Positions 44,445 through 52,865 of a stretch of 52,865 bases of DNA are shown piece after piece. Both the position numbers and the translations under genes were made by a program. Each line of letters starts with the position of its first letter. The first letter of the stretch is position 1. Source of the stretch: Bacteroidota bacterium (GTDB lineage Bacteria; Bacteroidota; Ignavibacteria; UBA10030; UBA8401); contig JAUXTU010000060.1 of assembly GCA_030679145.1 (NCBI GenBank), positions 1 to 52,865 on the forward strand, in the 5' to 3' direction. The notes under the pieces are model-generated. The model was not told where the DNA came from, did not search any database, and saw only the letters and a list, made by a program, of their open reading frames with translations.

Positions 44445-44584
44445 AGAGACCTCTGAAAAACTAATCGTCTTTTGTCATTTCGAGCGTAGCGAGAAATCTC
44501 ACTCTAGAATTTTCCATAAAAGCGAGATTCCTCGTCACTTCGTTCCTCGGAATGACAGTGATGTTGGATTTTTCAGATATCTCT
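44445..44584. repeat. MITE-like repeat family B, copy 2
   Basis: A 140-bp element bounded by inverted ends AGAGACCTCTGAAAAA (44445-44460) and TTTTTCAGATATCTCT (44569-44584), 14 of 16 matching. Inside is an inverted pair: TGTCATTTCGAGCGTAGCGA (start at 44473, unit to 44500) and a unit at 44524-44557 that reads TGTCATTCCGAGGAACGAAG on the other strand. It is non-coding. The ends match those of the element at 31027-31155. Confidence 0.75.
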
Positions 44585-44602
44585 AATACGTAATATAAGC
44601 GA

Positions 44603-45292
44603 TCACAAGAATAGTACTACACCGCCGACATAATTCACGCCAAACAAATTCACTTTCACGGTTTCTTCCAGCGGAAGCCTGATCTGATGACCCAAATAGT
44701 TTACAAACGTTTGATCGAATTTTGTCCCAACATCAAAATGCGGGTCTCTGAATTTGATCTCAAACCGGAGTCCGATGCGTGAGTGGATCTGATAATCGAT
44801 ACCAGTCATTACATGGATACCCATGTATGATTTTGATGAGATCGTTTCCGCATTGACATTGGCAACTGAAAACAATCGTTTACCGTCGTACGCACCAAAT
44901 CCGCCGCCAAAATAGAACTGTATCTGTTCGCTGCTGATCGGCACAACATAATAACCGCTCAGTTCAAATGCTAATAATTCAAAACCCTCTGTATACGGAA
45001 CCCGAAGGTGATCGAATTGAGGATAAATGACCGGTGTTGTTTGAAGTGCGGAGATCTTTTCTGTTGAAAATCCCAAAAAGAAACGATCCCATAAAATATT
45101 CCATCGCACATCCGCACCATATCCAAAGTTTGACGTGATCGATCGTGATTCACTGTACACATTGGGATTATCAATGTTATGCAAAAATCTCGTACTGGTG
45201 GTGTATGTCCCTTTTAAGGATAGTAAAAATTTATGCTCATTCCCAAAAAGAGCCAATGCAAGAACAATGTTCAATAGAACAATTTTCTTCAT
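44603..45292 (-). CDS. Outer-membrane beta-barrel-like protein
   Basis: The 229-residue protein has a short signal peptide (MKKIVLLNIVLALALFGNE). A barrel-like body follows with alternating residues (FGYGADVRWNILWDRFFLGF, IQFYFGGGFGAYDGKRLF, IGLRFEIKFRD) and the end GGVVLFL with an aromatic next to last. I do not recognise the family. It is the last gene of the SurA-like unit, 17 nt after that gene, so it could be a client or partner of that chaperone; this is an inference from position. Confidence 0.75.
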   Translation of the reverse strand: MKKIVLLNIVLALALFGNEHKFLLSLKGTYTTSTRFLHNIDNPNVYSESRSITSNFGYGADVRWNILWDRFFLGFSTEKISALQTTPVIYPQFDHLRVPYTEGFELLAFELSGYYVVPISSEQIQFYFGGGFGAYDGKRLFSVANVNAETISSKSYMGIHVMTGIDYQIHSRIGLRFEIKFRDPHFDVGTKFDQTFVNYLGHQIRLPLEETVKVNLFGVNYVGGVVLFL

Positions 45293-45309
45293 TCTGCACC
45301 ATCAATAAA

Positions 45310-47400
45310 TTAACGGAAGAAAGAATCCCTATTGTCTTCTATCTCAGCTGTTTCTTTCATTTTTTCCAGCCATTGTGTTAGAACACGCTGTTTCTTTTCA
45401 TTGATCAACTGCGTTGCTATCATATTCTTCGAAGCTGAATATGCAGTTGTATCCAATGAGGTTCGGTTAAGGATCTTTACAAGATAATAACCGCGTTTCC
45501 CTTCAATCGGAGAAAGAATTTTCTGTATTGCCTCATTCTTCGCCGCACCACTGACTGCATTCTCGCGCCCCACACCGGGAATTGCACCGCCGAATGAAAA
45601 ATCACCGGTAGTTTGTACGGAAATATTTATATCGGATGTCAACACATTCAGATCGCCGTTCTCTCCGAGTGAAGAATATTTTTGTTGAACGGTCTGTTGT
45701 AATTGTTCCATTTTCTTTTGACGCAGCGTTCGGGGACGTAATGATTCTTTCACTTCGTCAAACGGACGAATACCTTCTTTTTTCACTTCAGCTATCTTTA
45801 CGACTGCGTAGCCATTGTTCACTTGATACGCATCGCTGATGTCACCAACTCCGTTCTTAAATGCAAATTTATTAAGCGATTCAAATTGACCGAGACCGGG
45901 AATAAATGTTCCTTTATTGAACTCTGAAGTTTCTTGGACTTTAAGACCGCTGCCTTCAGCATCCGTTTCAAAGTTTCCCTTTTTAGCGATATAGGCAAAA
46001 TCTTGAGCGCGTTGGAACGCTTCTTCTTTTGTTGACGAACTTGCTTTAATAGGAAGCGATATCGCAGCAACTTTTAGTTCTCTGTTGTCCCGTCCTTCAA
46101 TTTTAATTACGTGAATTCCGAATTGTGTCTTTACCGGTCCAATAATCTGACCGGGACGGCCTGCAAGCGCCGCAGATTCGAATTCCTTTACCATTCTTCC
46201 TTTTCCAAACCAGCCAAGATCACCGCCGGAAGTTGCAGCCGCGGGTTCTGTTGAATATTGTCTTGCCAGTGCTGAAAAATCTTCACCGCGTTTAGCACGA
46301 GCAATCAACTCATTGGCAAGTTTCTTTGCTGATACTTCTTGATCAGGAGTTGATGCACTCAAAAGAATATGCCGAGCCTTTACAAAGGTCTCTGTAGATT
46401 TTTTCTCTTCCAAGATCTTGAAAAGATGTTCTCCTTCGTAATCTGCAATAGGACCGACTACATCACCGATCTTTGCTGAGAAGATTGCCGATTCTTTTTC
46501 CGGTGTCAACTCGCCATGTTTAAAGAATGCCGGTTGCAAAGAGGTCTCGGAATAATCTTTTTGAACCTCTAAGAAATCAAAGCCGGATTTGATACGCTGC
46601 AGAATACTGCTGACCTCCACTTTAATTTCCGCGGAATCTTTCGCAGAAGCTTGATCGTTGAAAAATACATATTTCAATTTACGTGTTGCCGGTTGTTTGA
46701 ATTCTTCAGTGTTCTGGTTGTAGACTTTCTTAATATCATCATCGGAAACAGTCACAGCATTATCTGCAACAAATTTATCCGGATCAAAAAATGCATATTG
46801 AATATTCGCTTTCAGATTTTGGTCGATATATCGGTCGCGAACTTCTCCATCGGTTGCCCGAACAGATGCAAACACAACACTTTGCATTTTTTCTGCAAGC
46901 CGCTGCTGACGTAATGCAGTCTCAACTTGAAGCCACACTTCCCTGTTCTTTGGATCGTTCAAAGCATTATCATACGCGTCTCTGCGGAACGTTCCCGTTG
47001 AATCGCGGAATTGCTGCACTAAAAATTCAGGGGGATTTTCTCCGCGAACCCAATCGATAATTTCTTGATCGGTAACGGTAATTCCTGCTCGTTTCGTTTC
47101 GCGTTCAAGCAGTGATTGTGTTACAAGATTGTTCCACACTTGTTCACGAATCTGACGCATTAAATTTTCATCAGGCTCTTTTTTGCTCTGTTTTTTATAC
47201 TGCTCTGTTTGATCGCGGATTAATTCCGAAAATTGTTGATACGAGATTTTTTTACCTTCAATCGTTCCAACGGTATCGCTTTGTCTGGACATCCCGAGAT
47301 AATCCATTCCCCATTCAAACACGATCGTTATGATAAAAACAATAACCAAACCAATAAGAATGACCGGCATATTGTTTCGCATTCTTGTCATTATACCCAT
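45310..47400 (-). CDS. SurA/PpiD-like peptidyl-prolyl isomerase chaperone
   Basis: The 696-residue protein has a single N-terminal membrane anchor (about 11-32), a SurA-type N-terminal domain (EGKKISYQQFSELIRDQTEQ) and one clear parvulin domain (about 335-435: ARHILLSASTP, STEPAAATSGGDLGWFGKGR, GPVKTQFGIHVIKIE). A further rotamase-like region follows toward the C-terminus. PpiD-type proteins sit in the inner membrane facing the periplasm and help newly exported proteins fold. It precedes a barrel-like protein gene by 17 nt on the same strand. Confidence 0.93.
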   Translation of the reverse strand: MGIMTRMRNNMPVILIGLVIVFIITIVFEWGMDYLGMSRQSDTVGTIEGKKISYQQFSELIRDQTEQYKKQSKKEPDENLMRQIREQVWNNLVTQSLLERETKRAGITVTDQEIIDWVRGENPPEFLVQQFRDSTGTFRRDAYDNALNDPKNREVWLQVETALRQQRLAEKMQSVVFASVRATDGEVRDRYIDQNLKANIQYAFFDPDKFVADNAVTVSDDDIKKVYNQNTEEFKQPATRKLKYVFFNDQASAKDSAEIKVEVSSILQRIKSGFDFLEVQKDYSETSLQPAFFKHGELTPEKESAIFSAKIGDVVGPIADYEGEHLFKILEEKKSTETFVKARHILLSASTPDQEVSAKKLANELIARAKRGEDFSALARQYSTEPAAATSGGDLGWFGKGRMVKEFESAALAGRPGQIIGPVKTQFGIHVIKIEGRDNRELKVAAISLPIKASSSTKEEAFQRAQDFAYIAKKGNFETDAEGSGLKVQETSEFNKGTFIPGLGQFESLNKFAFKNGVGDISDAYQVNNGYAVVKIAEVKKEGIRPFDEVKESLRPRTLRQKKMEQLQQTVQQKYSSLGENGDLNVLTSDINISVQTTGDFSFGGAIPGVGRENAVSGAAKNEAIQKILSPIEGKRGYYLVKILNRTSLDTTAYSASKNMIATQLINEKKQRVLTQWLEKMKETAEIEDNRDSFFR

Positions 47401-47547
47401 ACTGCGTTATAACTCCTTACTGCAAAATATTATGAAATGATGAAAATTTACGTCTTTGTAAAACAAAAGATAATCGAAATAGCCCTTAAAAACAATGAAA
47501 ACTTGCGGGAAAATTGTAGAATTAAGTAGAATTAAGCAGATTTTTGT

Positions 47548-49440
47548 TTACTGTTGAGTTGAAACTTGTTCAGGCGGCGCATCATCCGTAACAAAATATT
47601 CCTGAATCTTCTGTGCAGTCTTTTCGCCGACTACTTCAGAAAGTTGTTCAGAAGTTGCAAATTTCACCCCTTGGACTGAGCCAAACACTTCAAGCAGTTC
47701 TTTTGCTCGCTTTTTCCCCACACCTTCAATAAGATCCAATTCCGTTTGTAATGTTCGTTTATCACGCAGCGATCGGTGAAATGTTATCGCAAATCGATGA
47801 GCTTCATCGCGAATCTGTTGCAGCAATCGTAGTGCAGAAGAAGATTTTGGGATTGGCAGCGGATCACTTTGGTGAGGAACAAATACTTCTTCTAATCGCT
47901 TGGCAAGACTTATGATTGGGTGATTTTCGAGTTTTAATTCTTGTAATGATTCCAACGCACTTGAAAGTTGTCCCTTACCGCCGTCCACCATAATCAACTC
48001 AGGCAGTTCCAGCACTTCCTCTAACACACGTTTATAGCGGCGAAAAATAACTTCCTTCATACTTGCAAAATCATTCACGTCAGAAGGAGCAACCGTTCTG
48101 ATCTTAAATTTTCGGTATTCGCTTTTCTTTGGTTTGCCATCAACAAATACAACCATCGATGCAACTGTTTCAGTCCCTTGAAAATGCGAAATATCAAAAC
48201 ATTCAATTCTGCGGGGAGGTTTTTCCATTCTCAGATCTCTTTGTAAGGAACGAACTGCTGCCGGAATAAAATCTTTCTGTTTCAATTTTTGCAGCTTCAA
48301 TTCGTCAAGAAGATATTTGGCATTCTTTTTACACATTTCAAGAAGTTTTGCTATTTCGCCGTGTGAAGGAATGTGAAATGAAACTCCGCCGCTTCGTTTC
48401 AATGAAAGCCACTGCTCAACAATTGTTCTCGATTCTATATCGTATGAAAGCACCACCTCTTTCGGGATATCCAACGCTTCTAAATAATAGCGTTCAACCA
48501 GCGTTTCAATGATCTCGCTGTCAGTCTTCCCTTCAACACCATTCATATAATAATGTTGGCGGCTGATCACTTTCCCTTCGCGGATTTTAAAGATCACTCC
48601 GCACGCATCATCATCTTCCGCAGCAACAGCAACAATATCACGGTCACGAAGATCTACGTCAACAACCTTTTGTTTCGAAGAATAGATTTCCAATTGTTTT
48701 AACCGGTCGCGATATTTTGCCGCCTCTTCAAATTTCATATCTGAAGCTGAAGTTTTCATTTGTTCCTGCAACCGTTCCACAACGGCACTGTTTTTTCCGT
48801 TCAGCACTTTTGCGACCTGATCGATCATTTCATTGTATCGTTCTTCGGAAACCAATCCTTCACAAGGACCTTCACATTTTTTTATATGATAGTCCAGACA
48901 CACACGCGTTTTTTTTTTCGCGATAAATTCATCATTGATCAAATAATTACAGCTGCGGATCATAAATATATCACGGACAGTCTTTAATGCGGCACGCATC
49001 GTATTCACATCTGTATATGGACCGAATACTTTCACAGTTTTTCGATTGAACCTTCTTGCAACAAACACCCGGGGATACGGTTCTTTTGTGATGACAATGT
49101 ACGGATACGATTTATCGTCTTTAAGATTTACGTTGTAGCGTGGTTTATGAAGTTTAATGAGGTTTGCTTCAAGAATGAGTGCTTCAACTTCCGAGTCGGT
49201 GGTAATAATTTCGAGATCCGATATTTTTGCAACCATTGACGCAATGCGCGGTTCGTGATTGCGCGACGTATGAAAATACTGCCTTACTCGGTTTCGCAGA
49301 TTGACTGCTTTACCGACGTACTGGATCACTCCCTCTTTATTCTTGAATTGATACACCCCCGGGCTTGTGGGCAAACCCGCCAGTTTATCCTGCAGATCAA
49401 GTTTATCAATGAATGATATTTGGATGGGATTATTTTCCAT
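47548..49440 (-). CDS. uvrC: Excinuclease ABC subunit C
   Basis: The 630-residue nuclease has the N-terminal GIY-YIG domain (GVYQFKNKEGVIQYVGKAVN), a Cys-containing segment (CLDYHIKKCEGPCEGLVSEE), a UVR motif (SASDMKFEEAAKYRDRLKQL), the RNase H-like 5'-incision domain (FDISHFQGTETVASMVVF) and C-terminal helix-hairpin-helix motifs (IEGVGKKRAKELLEVFGSVQ). It makes the two cuts in nucleotide excision repair with UvrA and UvrB. The gap 47401-47547 downstream holds nothing I recognise. Confidence 0.97.
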   Translation of the reverse strand: MENNPIQISFIDKLDLQDKLAGLPTSPGVYQFKNKEGVIQYVGKAVNLRNRVRQYFHTSRNHEPRIASMVAKISDLEIITTDSEVEALILEANLIKLHKPRYNVNLKDDKSYPYIVITKEPYPRVFVARRFNRKTVKVFGPYTDVNTMRAALKTVRDIFMIRSCNYLINDEFIAKKKTRVCLDYHIKKCEGPCEGLVSEERYNEMIDQVAKVLNGKNSAVVERLQEQMKTSASDMKFEEAAKYRDRLKQLEIYSSKQKVVDVDLRDRDIVAVAAEDDDACGVIFKIREGKVISRQHYYMNGVEGKTDSEIIETLVERYYLEALDIPKEVVLSYDIESRTIVEQWLSLKRSGGVSFHIPSHGEIAKLLEMCKKNAKYLLDELKLQKLKQKDFIPAAVRSLQRDLRMEKPPRRIECFDISHFQGTETVASMVVFVDGKPKKSEYRKFKIRTVAPSDVNDFASMKEVIFRRYKRVLEEVLELPELIMVDGGKGQLSSALESLQELKLENHPIISLAKRLEEVFVPHQSDPLPIPKSSSALRLLQQIRDEAHRFAITFHRSLRDKRTLQTELDLIEGVGKKRAKELLEVFGSVQGVKFATSEQLSEVVGEKTAQKIQEYFVTDDAPPEQVSTQQ

Positions 49441-49459
49441 ATAAACTTAGAACAAAAGC

Positions 49460-49476
49460 CTAATCATTGTCATTCC
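49460..49476. repeat. Truncated family A flank copy
   Basis: CTAATCATTGTCATTCC, identical over 17 bases to 5713-5729, but without the palindrome that follows there. It sits 34 bp before a full family A pair. Confidence 0.7.
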
Positions 49477-49509
49477 AGATAGTGTTTTAAAGAATAACAC
49501 CAGAGCTTT

Positions 49510-49583
49510 GTCATTCCGGCGTACGCCGGAATCCACGTTTTTGATTTATTTTCAAGATGGATGCCAGCTTTCGCTGGCATGAC
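49510..49583. repeat. Palindromic repeat family A, inverted pair without gene
   Basis: The left unit is 49510-49535 (GTCATTCCGGCGTACGCCGG plus AATCCA; stem ATTCCGGC/GCCGGAAT, loop GTAC). The right unit is 49558-49583 (TGGATGCCAGCTTTCGCTGG plus CATGAC; stem ATGCCAGC/GCTGGCAT). A 22-bp spacer lies between. The left/right base differences (ATTCC versus ATGCC, loop GTAN versus GAAA) are the same as in the pair that flanks the GIY-YIG gene. Confidence 0.85.
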
Positions 49584-49626
49584 ATTGCTTCTTAGGTTTT
49601 GCATTACATTACTTACTAAATCCGTA

Positions 49627-50031
49627 TTATTTCATCTTCTCACACAACTCAATCAATACACCATTTGTTGATTTTGGATGAAGGAATACAACCCAATAAC
49701 CATCTCCGCCTGCAGTGGGAACATCGTTCACAAATTGAAACTCATGATTCTTCAATCGAACAATCTCAGCTTTGATGTCATCAACTTCCAAACAAATGTG
49801 ATGAATTCCTTCGCCTCGCTTCTCAATAAATTTTGAGATTGCCGAATCATTCGATGTTGATTCTATCAATTCAATAGAACTTTCACCAACCGGATAGAAT
49901 GCAATCGTCGCTTTTTGTTCTGGAACAACTTCAGTATGCGGTTTGGATTGTTCAAATAATTTCGAGAAGACATCGGACGATAATCCAAGGTTTTTTACTG
50001 CAATGCCGATATGATTTATTTTTTTGATCAT
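49627..50031 (-). CDS. mce: Methylmalonyl-CoA epimerase
   Basis: The 134-residue vicinal-oxygen-chelate protein has INHIGIAVKNL (metal histidine), GEGIHHICLEVDDIKAE (second histidine) and NGVLIELCEK (metal glutamate). It interconverts the methylmalonyl-CoA epimers between propionyl-CoA and succinyl-CoA metabolism. No mutase gene is in the window. The upstream gap to the toxin gene is 51 bp. Confidence 0.93.
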   Translation of the reverse strand: MIKKINHIGIAVKNLGLSSDVFSKLFEQSKPHTEVVPEQKATIAFYPVGESSIELIESTSNDSAISKFIEKRGEGIHHICLEVDDIKAEIVRLKNHEFQFVNDVPTAGGDGYWVVFLHPKSTNGVLIELCEKMK

Positions 50032-50082
50032 TTTTAATTCAAGTTGCCTCTTAATCCACTATGCAGTAATAGGTCCAAAAAA

Positions 50083-50379
50083 TTATTTACGTCCTCGCCA
50101 ATAAAACGGACGCCGTTTTTGATTTGCAATCGCTAAAATTCTAATTGAATGATCAACAATTGAATATAAAATGCTGTATGGAAAACGACGAAGAATTTTT
50201 CGACGAATAACTTTTAGAATACGAGGTGAAGCCTCAGGATTTTGCTGGATAAGATTTGTTGAACGTTCAACTTCAATCAGAAAAGCAATACCAAGTCCTT
50301 TGACTTGAGATTCATAATATTCCACAGCCTCATTCAACTCTAATTCTGCCAATTCATGAAAGGAAGTAACTTCAATCAT
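50083..50379 (-). CDS. RelE/ParE-family toxin
   Basis: The 98-residue protein has the ParE-type pattern: AELELNEAVEYYESQVKGLG, then LRRFPYSILYSIVDHSIRIL and a basic tail (NQKRRPFYWRGRK). Its ATG overlaps the stop of the antitoxin gene by 4 nt, the usual type II arrangement with the antitoxin first. RelE toxins cut mRNA on the ribosome and ParE toxins poison gyrase; the sequence does not settle which applies here. Confidence 0.9.
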   Translation of the reverse strand: MIEVTSFHELAELELNEAVEYYESQVKGLGIAFLIEVERSTNLIQQNPEASPRILKVIRRKILRRFPYSILYSIVDHSIRILAIANQKRRPFYWRGRK

Positions 50380-50600
50380 TTTAATCGAGTGCGGGCATTT
50401 TTAAAAACAACATCGGCAGGTTGTAATTTTGCGTTACCTTTTGTGAGATCATTATGCCTGCGAAATGCCTCTTCTGCCCATAATTTTTCATTCTCCGAAT
50501 CAGAAAGATCATCAAGACTTGACAGCAATTTACTCGCTAATTTTGCACGAGAACCAGTGTCTAATTTCATCAATTCTTTTTCAATATTATGGACTGTCAT
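50376..50600 (-). CDS. Addiction-module antitoxin component
   Basis: The 74-residue helical, acidic protein fits the small 'addiction module component' family: KLASKLLSSLDDLSDSENEK, LWAEEAFRRHNDLTKGNAKL. It directly precedes and overlaps the RelE/ParE-type toxin gene and should bind and neutralise it. The ATG at 50600 is preceded by AGAGGAGAATAAT, a good ribosome binding site. Confidence 0.9.
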   Translation of the reverse strand: MTVHNIEKELMKLDTGSRAKLASKLLSSLDDLSDSENEKLWAEEAFRRHNDLTKGNAKLQPADVVFKNARTRLK

Positions 50601-50683
50601 ATTATTCTCCTCTGCTTCTATGTTACAAAAACAATAAATATAATGCCAGTATTTGCCTAACGCATCAGATGCATTGTTTCACT

Positions 50684-51229
50684 TCATTTAACACGACCCA
50701 ATTTTGTTGGATTGGGAAATGCCTTATCATCCTGCGCAAGTTGAAGAACTAATTGCTGTAATTCATCAGTAGAAGCTGTGAAAATAATATCTCCCTTTTG
50801 AGTTGTGTAAGGGATATTTATCTTTTTAGATTCGATAAACTTTTTTACATAGTCGCTTTCTAATGATGCAAATGTCAACGTATCTCCGTTTAGCCACATT
50901 TTGGAAATAATATGCGTTGGTACTAATTGAAAGTCATTTTGCTCTTCACTTGGATAAGAATCTAAGAACCACGCTTTACCTATCTGACCAAGTTGCGCAA
51001 TGTAGTGAGAAGTATCCCCTTTCTCCTCACAAACAATAACTGCATAATTCTTCCCTTCTGCTTTCTGGAAGAAATAAGTTTCCTTTTTATCCTGATCAGC
51101 CCACGCGCCAACTAAACCCGGATTGAACACAAGATTCTTTTCTGTAAAAAATGGATAAAATGAACGAGCGGGGCAACCCACAAAGAACAAAGCCAAGCCA
51201 ATAACAAATATGTTTTTGAGCGTTTTCAT
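50684..51229 (-). CDS. Lipoprotein of unknown function
   Basis: The 181-residue protein has a lipoprotein signal peptide with lipobox FFVGC, followed by a beta-rich body beginning FYPFFTEKNLVFNPGLVGAW. No family is recognised. It lies 83 bp upstream of the antitoxin start on the same strand and is probably a separate unit. An AAGGAGGATAAC ribosome binding site precedes the ATG. Confidence 0.75.
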   Translation of the reverse strand: MKTLKNIFVIGLALFFVGCPARSFYPFFTEKNLVFNPGLVGAWADQDKKETYFFQKAEGKNYAVIVCEEKGDTSHYIAQLGQIGKAWFLDSYPSEEQNDFQLVPTHIISKMWLNGDTLTFASLESDYVKKFIESKKINIPYTTQKGDIIFTASTDELQQLVLQLAQDDKAFPNPTKLGRVK

Positions 51230-51414
51230 GTTATCCTCCTTTATTTTCTGTGAATTGATTAGTTAATACATCAAATGCACAACGGGCCGAAACTAAGTTG
51301 CGTAATAATGTTCCAGTGGGTGATTAAAGTTTTAAAATAAAAACGCTGTTTCTAACATCCGTTGTTTTTAGATTTTACCACTCTTAAAACTTTGGAACGC
51401 AAGCGGTTGCCACG

Positions 51415-51945
51415 TCAATTTGAGCGACTGTTTAGGCGACATATTGCGATCTTATCTAAATCCTTACTGAAAGTTTTGATATTCTTTCTAATTTTTTGAA
51501 TTGACGCTATAAGTATTTCAATTTCGTGTTTGTCCAATAATTGGCGAATTGTTTTTTTACTGTGTGTAACAAAATCATTTTCATATACTTGAATATCTAT
51601 TGATTTAAAATCAGAGTGTGCAAACTCTGTATCTCTAACAGAGATGATCTTTTTATGTAACTTTCTTTCATTAGAATTAAATCCGGTAAGTAACAGGCTT
51701 TGTAAATCCTTCGTTTTTTCAAAACCACGACTATTCTTGAAACTTCTTGCGTAAGATATTACAACTGAAATGTTCAAGGCATTTTGTGTTGGTGATGCAT
51801 GCCGAACATCGAGTTTGAATGGTTTATATTTTTTAAGCTCTTGGACAAGTTCATTTGTTTCCCTAAAATCATCTTCAAGTATAAGCATGAATGATTTCAT
51901 ATTATTTTTAAATGTATGAAAAATTGAATCCAATGAATTATTCAT
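51415..51945 (-). CDS. Hypothetical helical protein with an HEPN-like R-x5-H motif
   Basis: The 176-residue protein is predicted mainly helical and basic, with no signal peptide. Residues 104-110 read RDTEFAH, which fits the Rx4-6H motif of HEPN ribonucleases, and the next helix is rich in lysine and isoleucine. I do not recognise the family and no closer match is claimed. It lies 32 bp after the trypsin-like gene on the same strand. The intergenic 51230-51414 has no clear element. Confidence 0.6.
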   Translation of the reverse strand: MNNSLDSIFHTFKNNMKSFMLILEDDFRETNELVQELKKYKPFKLDVRHASPTQNALNISVVISYARSFKNSRGFEKTKDLQSLLLTGFNSNERKLHKKIISVRDTEFAHSDFKSIDIQVYENDFVTHSKKTIRQLLDKHEIEILIASIQKIRKNIKTFSKDLDKIAICRLNSRSN

Positions 51946-51977
51946 AGTTTTAAAGATGGCGTATTTAAGATAGAAAT

Positions 51978-52865
51978 TTATTTTACTTTTATGGTTACAA
52001 TAAAGGGAGATATTTCTTCAATTTGTTTTTCTAATTTTAATCCCAACAATCGATTTTGTCTTTTTTTAATTGATGGTTCTTCTGGCAACATTGAAATTAA
52101 ATTCAACAGATAATCACTTTTTACTGCAAAATTTACATTTTGTGGAATAATATCAGCATTCTCATAAAAATATTTTGCATTTAGAGACGCAACAACAATT
52201 CCTACAATTTCCCCGTTCTTATTAAACAATGCTCCTCCGCTGTTTCCAGGTTGTATTGGAGTGCTAATTTGAAACAATCTTGGATCATCTTTTAAACCAT
52301 ACAAAGAATTCAACGTACCAGTAGATAATTTTGCGGATTTACCTAGGATATCACCCAATGGAAATCCTAGTGTAAAAACATCTTGGCCAAGTTTTGATTG
52401 ATTAGACTGAATGATTGTAAACGGTGGTGATTTTTCAAATATTTTTGAATACTCAAAATCTTTAAGACGTAGTATTGCTACATCGTTGTTAGCATCTTTT
52501 AGTACTATTTCAGCAAAATAAGATTTTTCAATTTGTGGCAAATATACTTCGATAGAATTATTACCATTTACAACGTGCCAGTTGGTCACCAATAAACCCG
52601 TTTCAGCAATAATAAATCCACTTCCTGTTGATTTTACTTTTTCATCTTTTGATAATGTTGATTCCTCATCATTTTTAATCGGATATATTTTAACATACTT
52701 AATTTTTTCAGTCTCTTGATTTTTACCTGACGGAAGTTCAATTTCGATTAATCCTTTGTCTTTTAGAAAAGATGTAGTACCTACTTTTGTATGATCAGAC
52801 ATATACCAATCGGTTGAATATGCACCTTTGTATGCTGTTTTTGTCAATTCAGCTTTTACCATTTG
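51978..52865 (-). CDS. Trypsin-like serine protease, 5' end beyond window
   Basis: The visible 294 residues end at 51978. An ATG at 52862 exists, but the frame is open to the window edge, so the true start may lie outside. The catalytic triad is complete (numbered from that ATG): H96 in TNWHVVNG, D127 in NNDVAILRL and S208 in QPGNSGGAL, as in the HtrA/trypsin-2 type. There is no PDZ domain after it; the C-terminus is a short basic tail. The region before the protease (about 1-75) is not recognised. Partners cannot be read from this fragment. Confidence 0.85.
   Translation of the reverse strand, partial: QMVKAELTKTAYKGAYSTDWYMSDHTKVGTTSFLKDKGLIEIELPSGKNQETEKIKYVKIYPIKNDEESTLSKDEKVKSTGSGFIIAETGLLVTNWHVVNGNNSIEVYLPQIEKSYFAEIVLKDANNDVAILRLKDFEYSKIFEKSPPFTIIQSNQSKLGQDVFTLGFPLGDILGKSAKLSTGTLNSLYGLKDDPRLFQISTPIQPGNSGGALFNKNGEIVGIVVASLNAKYFYENADIIPQNVNFAVKSDYLLNLISMLPEEPSIKKRQNRLLGLKLEKQIEEISPFIVTIKVK

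Noticed and set aside
50655-50670. GCCTAACGC and the distant GTTTAGGCGAC (near 51429) look like integron attC half-sites
   Set aside because: The matching inverse core is not found within 60-150 bp of either, and no integrase or cassette pattern is present.

Overview
The window reads as chromosomal DNA from a member of the Bacteroidota/Ignavibacteriota (Chlorobi-Ignavibacteria) lineage; this is an inference. It rests on two secreted proteins with the type A T9SS C-terminal sorting domain in the QNYPNPFNPST wording common in Ignavibacteria, a CarboxypepD_reg-type TonB receptor, a DUF6913-like protein, and an AT-rich but not extreme composition. No rRNA, tRNA, CRISPR array, prophage or transposase gene was recognised.

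Layout. 1-3600: start of a LacI-family regulator with two copies of an 18-bp operator, a divergent PAP2 phosphatase, a Spy/CpxP-like lipoprotein with a His/Gly tail, and three tandem Hsp20 genes. The lipoprotein and the Hsp20 cluster each carry a sigma-54-like -24/-12 element upstream. 3790-8400 (minus): trxB, queG, a small GIY-YIG gene boxed in by palindromic repeats, a Rieske protein, an MBL hydrolase, a ferredoxin and gpmA. 8400-12620: metH, a four-helix-bundle gene and an unidentified structured RNA with a strong terminator. 12620-18450 (minus): a compact run dut, AI-2E-type permease, rsmI, a DipZ-like protein without its cysteines, a FabK/NPD-like flavoenzyme and a T9SS cargo protein. 18560-31000 (plus): TPR protein, aroE, two tandem TPR-like/receiver paralogues, a hybrid histidine kinase, a RodZ-like protein, ligA, a DUF6913-like gene, a STAS protein and a sodium:solute symporter. 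31190-38300: murA, a receiver-histidine kinase overlapping suhB, a PLP decarboxylase and a TonB receptor. 38340-49440 (minus): outer-membrane and PQQ-propeller proteins, a second T9SS protein, aroB, aroK, a SurA/PpiD chaperone and uvrC. 49620-52865 (minus): methylmalonyl-CoA epimerase, a toxin-antitoxin pair, a lipoprotein, a possible HEPN-like protein and a trypsin-like protease cut by the window end.

Most of the window is housekeeping. The less ordinary signals are small. One is a family of 26-bp palindromes that occurs as an inverted pair around the GIY-YIG gene and again as an empty pair near uvrC, which looks like a nuclease-linked REPIN-type element. Another is a MITE-like family with ends related to AGATATCTGAA at two loci. 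The rest are paired sigma-54-like promoters on envelope and heat-stress genes, paired LacI-type operators, and the unclassified RNA upstream of the metH region.
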